A stretch of DNA of 64,000 nt from Moheibacter sediminis (GCF_900176425.1 NZ_FWXS01000010.1:80942-144941); one strand, 5' to 3'; counted from the first letter of the stretch, positions 1 to 9,612 are shown. Made by a program: numbers and translations. The notes: generated by a model not told the origin, from the sequence alone.

Positions 1-1
1 A

Positions 2-2215
2 ATAGGAAATACATTAGGGGTAGGAACTGATTGGCAGGATGAAGTTTTTGATTTGGCAACTATTATGAGCCACGAATTAAGCGTAGCAGGTGGAGGAGAA
101 AAAATCGCTTATACATTAAGTGCCTCAAATCTCGATCAGAATGGAATTGTAGGAAAAGACAAGTCAGGCTTTAAAAGAAACACTGCACGCGTTTCATTGA
201 GCGGAGATTTAAGTGACAAATGGAAATTCAATACAAACTTAAATTATATAGATTTAAGAAGAAAAACCTTAAATGAAAACGCTTTAGGTTCTGTATTGTT
301 CAATGCATTGAATGCACCACCAACACTTTCTGTCAGAGATGACGAGGGAGCGTTTACTTTGTTTCCGGTAGGAGGATTAGGAAATGAAATCATAAATCCA
401 CTGGCACAGATTGCAGATACTTATAATGAATACGCTTACAGAAAAATCAGTGGAACTTTCGATTTGAATTACGAAGTGATTGAAGGATTGAAATTAACGG
501 GTCGCATTGGATTCAATTCGGCCAATGATGACAGCCGTGTTTTCAGCCCGATTGTAAATTACGGCGGGAAAGTATTTGATAATCCGCGCAGCCGCGTAAC
601 GCAATTCAAATCAAATTTCTATGATTATTCATTAGATTTCTTTGGAGAATATAGTAAAAACATTGCTGATCATAACATGACCCTTACTTTGGGGACTACA
701 TATTTCAGAGAATGGGGCGATAACCTGACAGGAACAGGTTATGATGTGCCGGGAAATGCTTGGGAAAATGCAGATATAAGTCTTACTACAGGAACTTTTG
801 ATGGAATTCCCGTAAGCTCTTATAATTACATCGGAAAAAGACTTTCTTATTTTGGTAGATTTCAATACAATTTCAAAGGACGTTATTTATTATCAGGTAT
901 GTTGAGAAGAGACGAATCAATTCGTTTTGGTCCGGATAAAAGTGCAGCATGGTTCCCTTCTGTAACTGCTGGTTGGATTATTTCAGAAGAATCATTCTTT
1001 GATGATACAGGAATTGTTAATTTCATGAAACTTCGCGGAAGCTGGGGTAAATTAGGAAGTGATTTAATTGGAAATTTTAGATATAGAGCATTACTAAACG
1101 GTGAGGCTACTTATGTTCTCAATGGATCATTGGTACAAGGAGTTGCAACCGGAGCAATACCTAATCTTGAAGTAGGTTGGGAAGAGAGTGAAAAACTTGA
1201 TATTGGTTTAGATATTAATTTCTTCAATAATAAATTAAACATAGTTGCTGATTACTTTGTTGACAGAAGAAATGATTTATTAATTGAAAATATTCCAGTT
1301 TCCGGAATCATTGGAGCAGGTGCTCCTGGAGGACAAATGCCAACTTTAAATGCAGGAACAGTTGAAAATAAAGGTTTTGAATTTGCGCTTAACTTCAAAG
1401 ATAAATTCGGAGAAAACTGGGGTGTTTCCTTAGGATATAATGTAACTTTTATTGATAATACAGTATTAGAAGTTAACAATGGAACAGGATATGTCGAAGG
1501 TGGTGCTTTCGGGGTTGGACAATTGGCGCCTTCCAGGATGCAAGTAGGTATGCCAATGGGTTATTTCTATGGATATCAAACTGCAGGCGTTTTCCAAAAT
1601 CAGCAGGAAATTGACAACCATGCAGATCAGTCAACTTTGGGTGCTGAAGCTGCTCCGGGTGATTTACGATTTGTTGACCAAAATGGAGACGGGAAAATCA
1701 CCGCTGAAGATCGAGTAAATATAGGAGACCCGATTGCAGATATAACTATGGGATTGAATTTACAGGTAAGTTTCAAAAATCTTGATTTGACAGCATTTGC
1801 TTATGCTTCTATTGGTAATGATATGGTTAGAAATTACGAAAGAACCAACCCGGATGTAAACCGATTGAATTATGCGTTAGACAGATGGCATGGTGAAGGC
1901 ACAAGCAATTCAACACCAAGAGTGACGACAGGACCTCATAACAATAATCTTTTCTCAGATTACTTTGTAGAAGATGCTTCTTTCCTGAGAATCCAAAATA
2001 TACAATTAGGGTACACATTCGGAGAAAGATTTACGAATAGCACATTAATCAAAAACCTCAGAATCTATGCAGCGGTAAACAATGTTTATACATTTACTAA
2101 GTATAGAGGTTTTGATCCGGCGGCTACGTCCGGAGATGCAATCGGAGCAGGTATTGATTACGGATTCTATCCGATTCCACGTACTTATATGTTAGGTTTA
2201 AATGTTAAATTCTAA
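2..2215 (+). CDS. SusC/RagA-type TonB-dependent outer-membrane receptor (5' end missing)
   Basis: This is the C-terminal 737 residues of a SusC-family receptor. The reading frame is open from the first bases, so the gene begins outside the window and the internal ATG at 53 is not its start. Early residues (TDWQDEVF, then HELSVAGGGEKIAYTLS) match the post-plug segment of SusC proteins. Many barrel strands follow, and the protein ends in NVKF, the terminal-Phe signal typical of outer-membrane barrels. SusC proteins import oligosaccharides with energy from TonB, as a lidded pair with SusD. The susD gene follows directly, and the downstream GH16 and GH3 enzymes suggest a beta-glucan substrate. 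The family is certain; the substrate is inferred from the neighbours. Confidence 0.95.
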   Translation: MGNTLGVGTDWQDEVFDLATIMSHELSVAGGGEKIAYTLSASNLDQNGIVGKDKSGFKRNTARVSLSGDLSDKWKFNTNLNYIDLRRKTLNENALGSVLFNALNAPPTLSVRDDEGAFTLFPVGGLGNEIINPLAQIADTYNEYAYRKISGTFDLNYEVIEGLKLTGRIGFNSANDDSRVFSPIVNYGGKVFDNPRSRVTQFKSNFYDYSLDFFGEYSKNIADHNMTLTLGTTYFREWGDNLTGTGYDVPGNAWENADISLTTGTFDGIPVSSYNYIGKRLSYFGRFQYNFKGRYLLSGMLRRDESIRFGPDKSAAWFPSVTAGWIISEESFFDDTGIVNFMKLRGSWGKLGSDLIGNFRYRALLNGEATYVLNGSLVQGVATGAIPNLEVGWEESEKLDIGLDINFFNNKLNIVADYFVDRRNDLLIENIPVSGIIGAGAPGGQMPTLNAGTVENKGFEFALNFKDKFGENWGVSLGYNVTFIDNTVLEVNNGTGYVEGGAFGVGQLAPSRMQVGMPMGYFYGYQTAGVFQNQQEIDNHADQSTLGAEAAPGDLRFVDQNGDGKITAEDRVNIGDPIADITMGLNLQVSFKNLDLTAFAYASIGNDMVRNYERTNPDVNRLNYALDRWHGEGTSNSTPRVTTGPHNNNLFSDYFVEDASFLRIQNIQLGYTFGERFTNSTLIKNLRIYAAVNNVYTFTKYRGFDPAATSGDAIGAGIDYGFYPIPRTYMLGLNVKF

Positions 2216-2219
2216 GAAA

Positions 2220-3695
2220 ATGAAAATCAAAAAAATTATATACACATTGACCATAGGAGCTTTTCTTACCCTTCCTTATGGTTGTGAAACAGATCTGGAA
2301 ACAGATCCTATTTACACGCAGGATTCTGAAAATTATTTCAATAATCCCGATGATTATTACAGAGGACTTATTGGAGCTTACGATTTGTTGCAATCAACTT
2401 ATCTAAATGCTATTTTGGGAGAAATTGCTTCTGACAATACAGTGAGTGGGGGAGAAAGTGCAAATGATGTGATTGCATGGCAGCAAGTCGATGAAATGAT
2501 GCATTCTTCTGTAAATGATCAGTTGAAAGCACTTTGGGACAGGATGTTTGCAGGAGTTCAGCGTTGTAATTTAGTTTTAACCAATAAAGATAAAATTGAG
2601 TTCGATGGGAAAGACCAAATCATAGCCGAAGTTCGTTTCTTGCGTGCTTACTACCATTTTGAATTGGTAAAGTGGTTTGGAGGAATCCCTATGAAAGGTG
2701 ATGAACAATTTGTCATTGGAGATGAATTGACAATTCCTCGTTCTTCTGTAGAGGAAGTTTACGCATCCATTGAAGCTGATTTAATTTTTGCTACAGAAAA
2801 TCTAAGTCCGGTTGCTCCAGAAGTTGGGAGAGTAACTCAAGGTGCAGCTTACGCCCTTTTAGGAAAAGCTTATTTGTATCAGAATAAATTTCAACAAGCT
2901 GCAACTGCATTGGATCAGGTAATTACATCAGGTAATTATTCTCTAGTTCAAAATTATAGCACCTTATTTGAATTTGATCAGGAAAATGGTGCTGAATCTG
3001 TTTTTGAAGTTCAGTACACAGATATAGAGGGTGCAGGATTTGGTTGTCTTCAGTGTAGTGAAGGAAACGTTGCGGTAGGATTTAGCGGTATCAGAAATTA
3101 TAACGGACCTTTATTTTCTTCAGGATACAGTTTTAATCTTCCAACTGCTGAAGCTTATGATGCTTTTGATGAGCAGGATTTAAGAAGAGATATTGCTATT
3201 TTAGACATTGAAGCTTGGGCATCTGAAACGGGAGCAACTTACGGAATGGGTTACAAACATACCGGTTATTTTAACCGTAAATACCTTCCGAGAACGCGTA
3301 GTGAAGATGCAGCAGGTGATTTAAATCTGACCAATCCAAATAATTATCGTTCTATACGTTTTGCGGATGTTTTATTGATGGCGGCAGAAGCCTACAACCG
3401 GGGAAACATCAGCGATGCTACGGCAAGAGATTATCTGAACAGAGTCAGATCAAGAGCATTTGGAAATACAAATAACAATGTTACAACTTCAGGTTCTGCA
3501 CTTACAGAGGCAATATGGAGAGAAAGAAGATTGGAATTAATCGGTGAAGGACATCGTTTCTTTGATTTGGTCAGAACAGGAAAAGCGGTGGGAACGATTG
3601 CAGGATTTGTAGCAGGAAAACATGAATTGTTCCCAATTCCCTTCGAAGAAATTCAATTCTCAAACGGAAACTGGCAGCAAAATCCTAACTATTAA
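2220..3695 (+). CDS. SusD/RagB-family glycan-binding lipoprotein
   Basis: Surface lipoprotein that captures oligosaccharide and forms the lid over SusC. I prefer the ATG at 2220 (491 residues), just after the susC stop. It gives a clean signal peptide ending in the lipobox LPYGC with Cys22. An in-frame ATG at 2202 would overlap susC by 14 bases. SusD hallmarks are present: an N-terminal TPR-like region with LRAYYHFELVKWFGGIP, LLMAAEAYNRG, and near the C-terminus RERRLELIGEGHRFFDLVRTG-like sequence. Length is normal for the family. It is almost certainly co-transcribed with susC. The ligand is not determined by sequence alone; the neighbouring GH16 enzyme points to beta-1,3-glucan. Confidence 0.95.
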   Translation: MKIKKIIYTLTIGAFLTLPYGCETDLETDPIYTQDSENYFNNPDDYYRGLIGAYDLLQSTYLNAILGEIASDNTVSGGESANDVIAWQQVDEMMHSSVNDQLKALWDRMFAGVQRCNLVLTNKDKIEFDGKDQIIAEVRFLRAYYHFELVKWFGGIPMKGDEQFVIGDELTIPRSSVEEVYASIEADLIFATENLSPVAPEVGRVTQGAAYALLGKAYLYQNKFQQAATALDQVITSGNYSLVQNYSTLFEFDQENGAESVFEVQYTDIEGAGFGCLQCSEGNVAVGFSGIRNYNGPLFSSGYSFNLPTAEAYDAFDEQDLRRDIAILDIEAWASETGATYGMGYKHTGYFNRKYLPRTRSEDAAGDLNLTNPNNYRSIRFADVLLMAAEAYNRGNISDATARDYLNRVRSRAFGNTNNNVTTSGSALTEAIWRERRLELIGEGHRFFDLVRTGKAVGTIAGFVAGKHELFPIPFEEIQFSNGNWQQNPNY

Positions 3696-3707
3696 AATTT
3701 GAATACT

Positions 3708-5255
3708 ATGTATAAAACAATAAAAATATTAAGTTTTCTTCTAATTCCTTTAATTTTCGGTTGCTCCGATAATGATGATGGATTGAAGGAAGTAGCCAAC
3801 ATGGGAAATCCGGGAGATCTTTCCATGGACTTTAAAATTACTCAGGACAATACAGGATTGGTTACGATTACACCATCCGGTAGCAATGCGACATTGTTTC
3901 AAGTTGATTTTGGGGATGGAACAGAAGTTTCAGACGAATTAAGACCTGGAACAGCTGTTCAGCATGTTTATACGGAAGGAATTTATTCTGTAAAATTAAT
4001 GGCAAAAAATTTAGCAGGAGAAAGATCAGAAGTGACACAGGAGTTAGAAGTTTCATTCCGTGCACCTGAAAATTTGGAAGTAACCATTACAAAAGACGCT
4101 ACAAATCCTTTCTTGGTTAATGTCACTGCTGCTGCCGACTATGAAACTTTCTTTGAGGTTCATTTCGGAGAAAATCCAAATGCAGAGCCTATTTCATTCT
4201 TAGAAGGAGAAACAGCCTCGTATCAGTATGCAGAAACCGGAACTTATACTGTTACAGTAATTGCATTCAGTGGTGGTGTTGAAACCACAACTTATACAGA
4301 AGAAATTGAAATATTTAATCCGGTTTTATTACCGATTGATTTCGAAAATCCTGATTTACAATATTTATTTTATTATTTCGGGGGTGGTGATGGTCAGGTA
4401 GTGCAGGTTGTCAATAATCCAAATCCGGGTGGTGTAAATAGCAGCTCAAAAGTAGGTTCTTACACCAAACCTTCAGGTTCAGAAGTTTGGGCGGGCTCTG
4501 TAATTACATTAAATGAAAACATTGATTTCAGCGGACCAAAACTCATCAGCATAGATGTTTATTCTCCTGCTGCAGGCATACCTGTGATATTAAAGGTTGA
4601 AAATGGAAATGATGGTGGAATTGCTGCTGAAGCAACCGTAAACACTACCGTTGCAAATCAGTGGGAAAGATTAGTGTTTGAGCTTCCGGCCGATGCATCG
4701 CAAACTTACAGCAAAGTAGTACTGTTTTTTAATTTTGGTACACCGGGTGCAGGCGAAACTTACTATTTCGATAACATTCAAAAATTGCCGTTGTCTTTGC
4801 CGCTTGATTTTGATACTTTCGATCCAAGTGCTTATGTTTTTACAGGATTTGGAGGAGCAACTTCATTTGTAGAGGCAAATCCGCATAATAACGAACAGAA
4901 TCCAAGTGCACATGTAGTAAGGTCAAACAAAGCTATGAATGCTGAAACTTGGGGGGGAACCTTTATAGATTTGGACGAGCGCGTTCAATTCTCTAACGGA
5001 AATAAAATTCGCCTCAAAGTTTGGTCTCCGCAGGCAGGTATTGATATTTTGGTGAAATTTGAAAACCCGACAGATAATTCTCAGTTTGTGGAAGCAGTTA
5101 CGACACTCAATACAGCAAATGCCTGGGAAACAATCGAAGTGGACTTTACAGGACAACCCGAAGGAAACTGGAGCAGAATGGTATTCTTTTTTGATTTTAA
5201 TGAAACAGGTACCGGAACCGATTATTATTTTGATGATGTTGAACAAACAAATTAA
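3708..5255 (+). CDS. PKD-domain surface lipoprotein with duplicated C-terminal module (SusE-position glycan-binding protein)
   Basis: A 515-residue lipoprotein; the signal peptide ends in IFGC with Cys19. The ATG at 3708 is preferred to a TTG three codons upstream. Two PKD-like Ig domains (motifs VDFGDGTE and VHFGENPN) fill roughly residues 30-205. Two copies of a module of about 155 residues follow, starting near residues 207 (LPIDFEN) and 364 (LPLDFDT). Each has an ISIDVYSP/LKVWSP strand, a K(V/F)EN motif and a YYFD(N/D) end, which resembles a carbohydrate-binding beta-sandwich. No catalytic residues were recognised. It sits between susD and the GH16 gene, where surface glycan-binding proteins of laminarin loci are usually found. 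Glucan binding is inferred. Confidence 0.85.
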   Translation: MYKTIKILSFLLIPLIFGCSDNDDGLKEVANMGNPGDLSMDFKITQDNTGLVTITPSGSNATLFQVDFGDGTEVSDELRPGTAVQHVYTEGIYSVKLMAKNLAGERSEVTQELEVSFRAPENLEVTITKDATNPFLVNVTAAADYETFFEVHFGENPNAEPISFLEGETASYQYAETGTYTVTVIAFSGGVETTTYTEEIEIFNPVLLPIDFENPDLQYLFYYFGGGDGQVVQVVNNPNPGGVNSSSKVGSYTKPSGSEVWAGSVITLNENIDFSGPKLISIDVYSPAAGIPVILKVENGNDGGIAAEATVNTTVANQWERLVFELPADASQTYSKVVLFFNFGTPGAGETYYFDNIQKLPLSLPLDFDTFDPSAYVFTGFGGATSFVEANPHNNEQNPSAHVVRSNKAMNAETWGGTFIDLDERVQFSNGNKIRLKVWSPQAGIDILVKFENPTDNSQFVEAVTTLNTANAWETIEVDFTGQPEGNWSRMVFFFDFNETGTGTDYYFDDVEQTN

Positions 5256-5260
5256 ACTTT

Positions 5261-6904
5261 ATGAATAATTTTAAAAAATATATAATGCTTTTTGCAGCAG
5301 TAATCGGAGGAATGATTACGCTCAATGGCTGCTATGAAGATGAAAGCACTTTTGGAGACGTGATTGCTCCTTCCAATCTGACTATTGATTTCACCATTGC
5401 AAATGCAGATACGGAAAATCCTTACGGAGATGGCTCGGGAATAGTGAATTTTATAGCAAAGGCTGACAATGCCATGAATTATAAGTTTTATTTTGGTGAT
5501 AATACCAATGCTTCAACTAATTCTGGAATTGTTGCACATCCTTTTGCATTGACTGGCGTAAACACTTATACGGTAACAGTAGTAGCAACAGGAACAGGTG
5601 GTGCTTCAAGCAGTATTTCTGAAACAGTAACTGTATTCAGCAGCTTCGATGATCCTGAAACAAAACAATTACTCACAGGTGGCTCGACTAAGACTTGGTA
5701 TATTGCCAAAGGAATGCCTGGGCATTTAGGTTTAGGACCAATGGATTCTGCAACTCCTGATTGGTATAGCGCATCTCCATTTGAAAAAGACGAATGTTTC
5801 TATAATGATCAATTGGTATTTACACTAGAGGGCGACAATATTGTTTATAATTTAAATAATCAAGGTGAAACTTTCTTTAATACTGCATTTCTAAGTGTAG
5901 GAGGAGGGTCAGGATCAGAAGATGCTTGTTTGCCTTATAATACTTCTGGTAATAAATTTGTGACTTTGGCTTCAGCTACTTCAGGGCTTCCTGAAGAAGT
6001 TTCTACCGGTACTCAAATGATGTTTTCTGATGGTGGATTTATGGGATATTATGTAGGGCAAAGTAATTATGAAGTTTTAGAAATATCAGATGATTATATG
6101 TATGTGAGATTTCAGATGACACCACCCGGAGATACAAATATTGCTTGGTACATGAAATTTACTACAGATCCCAATGGCGGAGGTGGATCAGGCGGAGGAG
6201 ATGACGAACTTGAAACCGAATATACTGAACTTTTCTGGTCAGATGAATTTGACCAGGCAACACTCGATATGAGCAAATGGAATTTCGAAATCGGTAACAA
6301 CAACGGTTGGGGAAATCAGGAAAAACAATATTATACTGATCAAAATACCGTAATCGAAAACGGAATCCTCAAAATTATTGCAAAAAGAGAAAACATGGAA
6401 GGTTTTGAATTTACTTCTGCAAGACTTAATACTAAAGGTAAATTTAATTTCACACATGGTAGAATGGAAGTTCGTGCTAAACTGCCAACAGGCGGAGGTA
6501 CGTGGCCTGCGATTTGGATGTTGGGTGCAAATTTTGATAATGTAGGCTGGCCTTATTGTGGGGAAATCGATGTCATGGAACATGTGGGTAACGAACCCGG
6601 AAGAGTACAAAGTGCACTTCATTTTCCTGGTAATTCCGGTGGAAGTGCAGTTGTAGGTTCGACTGAATTACCAACTGCGCAATCCGAATTTCATAACTAT
6701 ACTGTAGAGTGGAGTCCGGAACATATCATTTTTGCGATTGACAATGTAATCTATCATGAATTTCAAAATAACCCGGGAATTCCATTCAGTGCACCATATT
6801 TCATCATTCTGAACGTTGCTATGGGAGGTGCGTTAGGTGGTGACATAGACCCGGCTTTCCAGCAGAGTGCGATGGAAATCGATTATGTAAGAGTTTACAG
6901 ATAA
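5261..6904 (+). CDS. GH16 endo-beta-glucanase (laminarinase) lipoprotein with N-terminal PKD domain
   Basis: A 547-residue lipoprotein; the signal ends in LNGC with Cys24, so it is probably anchored at the surface. Order of parts: PKD-like domain (about 35-125), a region I do not recognise (about 130-300), a Gly-rich linker (GGGGSGGG from residue 306), then a GH16 catalytic domain (about 320-547). The active-site motif GEIDVMEH places the nucleophile Glu435, the helper Asp437 and the acid/base Glu440. The Trp-rich GTWPAIWML strand before it also fits GH16. Presence of the M in the E-x-D-x-M-E bulge and similarity to laminarinases favour endo-beta-1,3-glucanase activity. It lies 5 bases after the preceding gene and is probably co-transcribed. 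Confidence 0.93.
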   Translation: MNNFKKYIMLFAAVIGGMITLNGCYEDESTFGDVIAPSNLTIDFTIANADTENPYGDGSGIVNFIAKADNAMNYKFYFGDNTNASTNSGIVAHPFALTGVNTYTVTVVATGTGGASSSISETVTVFSSFDDPETKQLLTGGSTKTWYIAKGMPGHLGLGPMDSATPDWYSASPFEKDECFYNDQLVFTLEGDNIVYNLNNQGETFFNTAFLSVGGGSGSEDACLPYNTSGNKFVTLASATSGLPEEVSTGTQMMFSDGGFMGYYVGQSNYEVLEISDDYMYVRFQMTPPGDTNIAWYMKFTTDPNGGGGSGGGDDELETEYTELFWSDEFDQATLDMSKWNFEIGNNNGWGNQEKQYYTDQNTVIENGILKIIAKRENMEGFEFTSARLNTKGKFNFTHGRMEVRAKLPTGGGTWPAIWMLGANFDNVGWPYCGEIDVMEHVGNEPGRVQSALHFPGNSGGSAVVGSTELPTAQSEFHNYTVEWSPEHIIFAIDNVIYHEFQNNPGIPFSAPYFIILNVAMGGALGGDIDPAFQQSAMEIDYVRVYR

Positions 6905-6936
6905 AAAAAGTGTAGAATTAAAGATTGGTTAGAGAA

Positions 6937-6984
6937 GGCTGTCCTGATGTAAAGAATGGTAAAAACATTTTGGACAGTCTTTTT
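6937..6984 (+). terminator. Rho-independent terminator after the GH16 gene
   Basis: GGCTGTCC at 6937-6944 pairs with GGACAGTC at 6972-6979 (one G-U pair), followed by five T. The loop is long (27 bases). It separates the susC-to-GH16 unit from the GH3 gene, which has its own promoter box. Confidence 0.6.
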
Positions 6985-7018
6985 ATGTAGAATTTTTAAT
7001 TCACATTACATCTTAATT

Positions 7019-7026
7019 TAAATTTG
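7019..7026 (+). promoter_or_regulatory. Candidate -7 promoter box for the GH3 gene
   Basis: TAAATTTG matches the Bacteroidota -7 consensus TAnnTTTG and lies 31 bases before the ATG at 7058. No clear -33 TTG was seen, so support is the box and its position only. Confidence 0.5.
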
Positions 7027-7057
7027 ACCACTGATTTAAACAAATAAAAAGCAAAAA

Positions 7058-9334
7058 ATGAAAAAGAGAATTACAGCGGTTATGTTGCTAAGTTTTTTGG
7101 CAGGAGCAAATCTCTCTGCCCAGAACAAGTCTTCACATCCTGATCTCAAAATCGAAAACAAAGTAGATTCGGTTCTGAGATTAATGACATTGGACGAGAA
7201 AATCGGACAGATGACCCAATATAGTTCCAGTTGGGATTTGACAGGACCGCCCACCGATGTTAGCAATGAACAAAGGCTTCAAAATATAAAAGAAGGGAAA
7301 GTAGGTTCTATGTTGAATGTTGCTACCGCAAAATTAACACGAGAAGCACAAGACTGGAACATGAAAAACTCAAGGCTAAAAATTCCTTTATTATTCGGAT
7401 TAGATGTCATACACGGTTACAAAACTATGTTTCCAATTCCTCTTGGAGAAAGTGCAAGCTGGGATTTGAAATTAATGGAAAAAACGGCAGCAATTGCAGC
7501 CAAAGAAGCAGCCGCTTCCGGCATTGGATGGACTTTCTCGCCAATGATTGACGTTTCGCGTGATGCCCGTTGGGGACGTGTTATGGAAGGTTCTGGAGAA
7601 GATACTTATCTTACTTCATTAATTGGTGTTGCGAAAATCAAAGGTTACCAAGGTGATGATTTGACTGCTCAGACTTCGATTGCGGCTTGTGCGAAACATT
7701 TTGCCGGATATGGTTTTGCAGAGTCAGGCAGGGATTATAATGCCGTAAATATTGGTATTCATGAACTAAACAATATTATTCTTCCGCCATTTAAAGCAGC
7801 TGTAGATGCAGGAGCTTTAACTTTTATGAACTCATTTAATGACTTGGATGGAATTCCGGCAACGGGAAATAAATACATCCAAAGAGATTTACTCAAAGGC
7901 GAATGGGGATTTCAGGGATTCATGGTTTCTGACTGGGGTTCGATAGCAGAAATGATTAATCATGGTTATGCCAAAGACAAAAATCAGGCAGGAGACATTG
8001 CTGTTCATGCCGGTAGTGATATGGACATGGAAGGAAATGTTTATGAGTTTGAATTAAAAAAATTAGTTGAATCCGGAAAAGTAGATATAAAACTTATCGA
8101 TGATGCAGTAAAAAGAATTTTAAGAGTGAAATTCCAGTTAGGATTATTTGACAATCCTTACAAATACAGCGATGAAAAAGCTGAAAAGAACAATATTTAT
8201 ACAAAAGAAAATTTGGATGTTTCATTGGAAGCCGGCAAAAAATCAATTGTATTATTAAAAAATGAAAACAATTTATTACCGATTAAATCTTCTGTGAAAT
8301 CAATTGCCGTAATTGGACCATTGGCGGATGACAAAGATTCTCCGCTTGGAAACTGGAGAGGAAAAGCAGACCCGAATTCAGCCGTTTCAGTTTTGGAAGG
8401 AATTAAAACTTATGCTCCCAAAGGTGTAAAAATAACTTACGCCAAAGGCGCGGATTTGTCTACAGGCGAAAGAAGTTTCTTGCGTCCGATGACTATCAAT
8501 CAAACAGACAAATCAGGTTTTGCAGATGCAGTTAAACTTGCAAAAGAAGCTGAATTGGTAATTCTCGTTGTTGGCGAAGATGCTTTCCAGTCAGGTGAGG
8601 GCAGAAGCCAGACTGACATTGGTTTTGCAGGTGTTCAGGATGAATTAATCGCAGCTGTGAAAAATGCAAATTCAAATGTTGTGATGGTCGTGATGAGCGG
8701 CCGTCCGATGGATTTGACGTGGAGCGATGAAAATATTCCTGCGATTTTAGAAACTTGGTTATTAGGTTCTCAACACGGAAATGCCGTGGCTGAAGTATTG
8801 TTTGGGAAATACAATCCAGCAGGGAAATTGACCATGTCATTCCCGAGAAACGTTGGGCAATTACCACTTTACTACAACCAGAAACCTACAGGACGCGGAG
8901 ATGAAATCCAAGATGTAACTTATTCAGCATACAGAGATGTGAAGCGCGACGCACTTTATCCGTTTGGATTTGGATTGAGCTATACGACTTTCGAATACGG
9001 GAAAATTAAACTGGACAAAACAACTTTACCAAAAGGCGGAGCGATTACCGCGTCTGTTGAAGTTACAAATTCCGGAAAGGTAAAAGGAGAGGAAGTTGTG
9101 CAGTTGTATCTGCGCGATTTGGTGGGAAGCCTCAGCCGTCCTTTGAAAGAATTGAAAGGATTTGAAAAAATCGAATTAAATCCGGGAGAAACCAAAACCA
9201 TACAATTCACGATTGATGAAAAGATGATTACATTCTTCACAGCAAACCAGAAATGGGAAGCAGAGTCTGGAGATTTCAAACTTTTCATCGGAACCAATTC
9301 CCGCGATGTACAGGAAACCTCATTTTATTATTGA
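7058..9334 (+). CDS. GH3 beta-glucosidase, BglX-like, secreted
   Basis: A 758-residue periplasmic glycoside hydrolase with a cleavable signal peptide (ends ANLSAQ). Domain order: GH3 N-terminal barrel (about 35-350), GH3 C-terminal alpha/beta domain (about 390-640), fibronectin III-like domain (about 680-755). The nucleophile motif GFMVSDWGS places the catalytic Asp at residue 292; KHFAGYG and the RW(G)R substrate-binding region are also present. Length matches E. coli BglX. It probably cleaves gluco-oligosaccharides released by the GH16 enzyme to glucose. It has its own promoter box after a terminator, so it may be transcribed separately from the rest of the locus. Confidence 0.95.
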   Translation: MKKRITAVMLLSFLAGANLSAQNKSSHPDLKIENKVDSVLRLMTLDEKIGQMTQYSSSWDLTGPPTDVSNEQRLQNIKEGKVGSMLNVATAKLTREAQDWNMKNSRLKIPLLFGLDVIHGYKTMFPIPLGESASWDLKLMEKTAAIAAKEAAASGIGWTFSPMIDVSRDARWGRVMEGSGEDTYLTSLIGVAKIKGYQGDDLTAQTSIAACAKHFAGYGFAESGRDYNAVNIGIHELNNIILPPFKAAVDAGALTFMNSFNDLDGIPATGNKYIQRDLLKGEWGFQGFMVSDWGSIAEMINHGYAKDKNQAGDIAVHAGSDMDMEGNVYEFELKKLVESGKVDIKLIDDAVKRILRVKFQLGLFDNPYKYSDEKAEKNNIYTKENLDVSLEAGKKSIVLLKNENNLLPIKSSVKSIAVIGPLADDKDSPLGNWRGKADPNSAVSVLEGIKTYAPKGVKITYAKGADLSTGERSFLRPMTINQTDKSGFADAVKLAKEAELVILVVGEDAFQSGEGRSQTDIGFAGVQDELIAAVKNANSNVVMVVMSGRPMDLTWSDENIPAILETWLLGSQHGNAVAEVLFGKYNPAGKLTMSFPRNVGQLPLYYNQKPTGRGDEIQDVTYSAYRDVKRDALYPFGFGLSYTTFEYGKIKLDKTTLPKGGAITASVEVTNSGKVKGEEVVQLYLRDLVGSLSRPLKELKGFEKIELNPGETKTIQFTIDEKMITFFTANQKWEAESGDFKLFIGTNSRDVQETSFYY

Positions 9335-9399
9335 TACTTTATTTGTAAAGTGTACCGTCCCGTTGCTTGTTGTTTAGCTGCGGGGCGTTTTTTAATTTA

Positions 9400-9510
9400 T
9401 TAAATATGAACTTTACCCGAATCTAATACAACGATAGCTGCTAGAAACAGCAACGCTAAAATAGCAAGGAGTACTGTCCACAAACGCTTATTTACCTTTC
9501 CGTAATTCAT
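9400..9510 (-). CDS. Candidate 36-residue single-span membrane protein
   Basis: Unrecognised. On the minus strand an ATG at 9510 opens 36 codons ending in TAA at 9400. The product starts MNYGKVNKRLW, then has one hydrophobic helix of about 18 residues (LLAILALLFLAAIVVL), then a short polar end. A basic N-terminus followed by a clean transmembrane helix is what a real small membrane protein looks like, and the reading frame ends just before the GH3/aroC intergenic sequence becomes very AT-rich. It lies divergent from aroC. There is no recognisable ribosome-binding site or promoter box, so chance cannot be excluded. Confidence 0.45.
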   Translation of the reverse strand: MNYGKVNKRLWTVLLAILALLFLAAIVVLDSGKVHI

Positions 9511-9604
9511 AATATTCAATTTTTAAGTGAAACATTCTTTTAAAAGTGAACAGAGCTTATTTTTTCGAATTAAATCTCAAGAACCATACCCGAGTATAAT
9601 TCTT

Positions 9605-9612
9605 TATATTTG
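9605..9612 (+). promoter_or_regulatory. Candidate -7 promoter box for aroC
   Basis: TATATTTG fits TAnnTTTG. Its last base is only 8 bases before the aroC ATG at 9621, so the mRNA leader would be a few bases at most. Confidence 0.55.

Noticed and set aside
53..55. ATG as the start of the SusC gene
   Set aside because: The frame is open back to base 2 and the upstream residues match the family, so the real start is outside the window.
8532..8867. Minus-strand open frame of 111 codons inside the GH3 gene
   Set aside because: It is antisense to an intact, strongly conserved gene and its product has no recognisable features.
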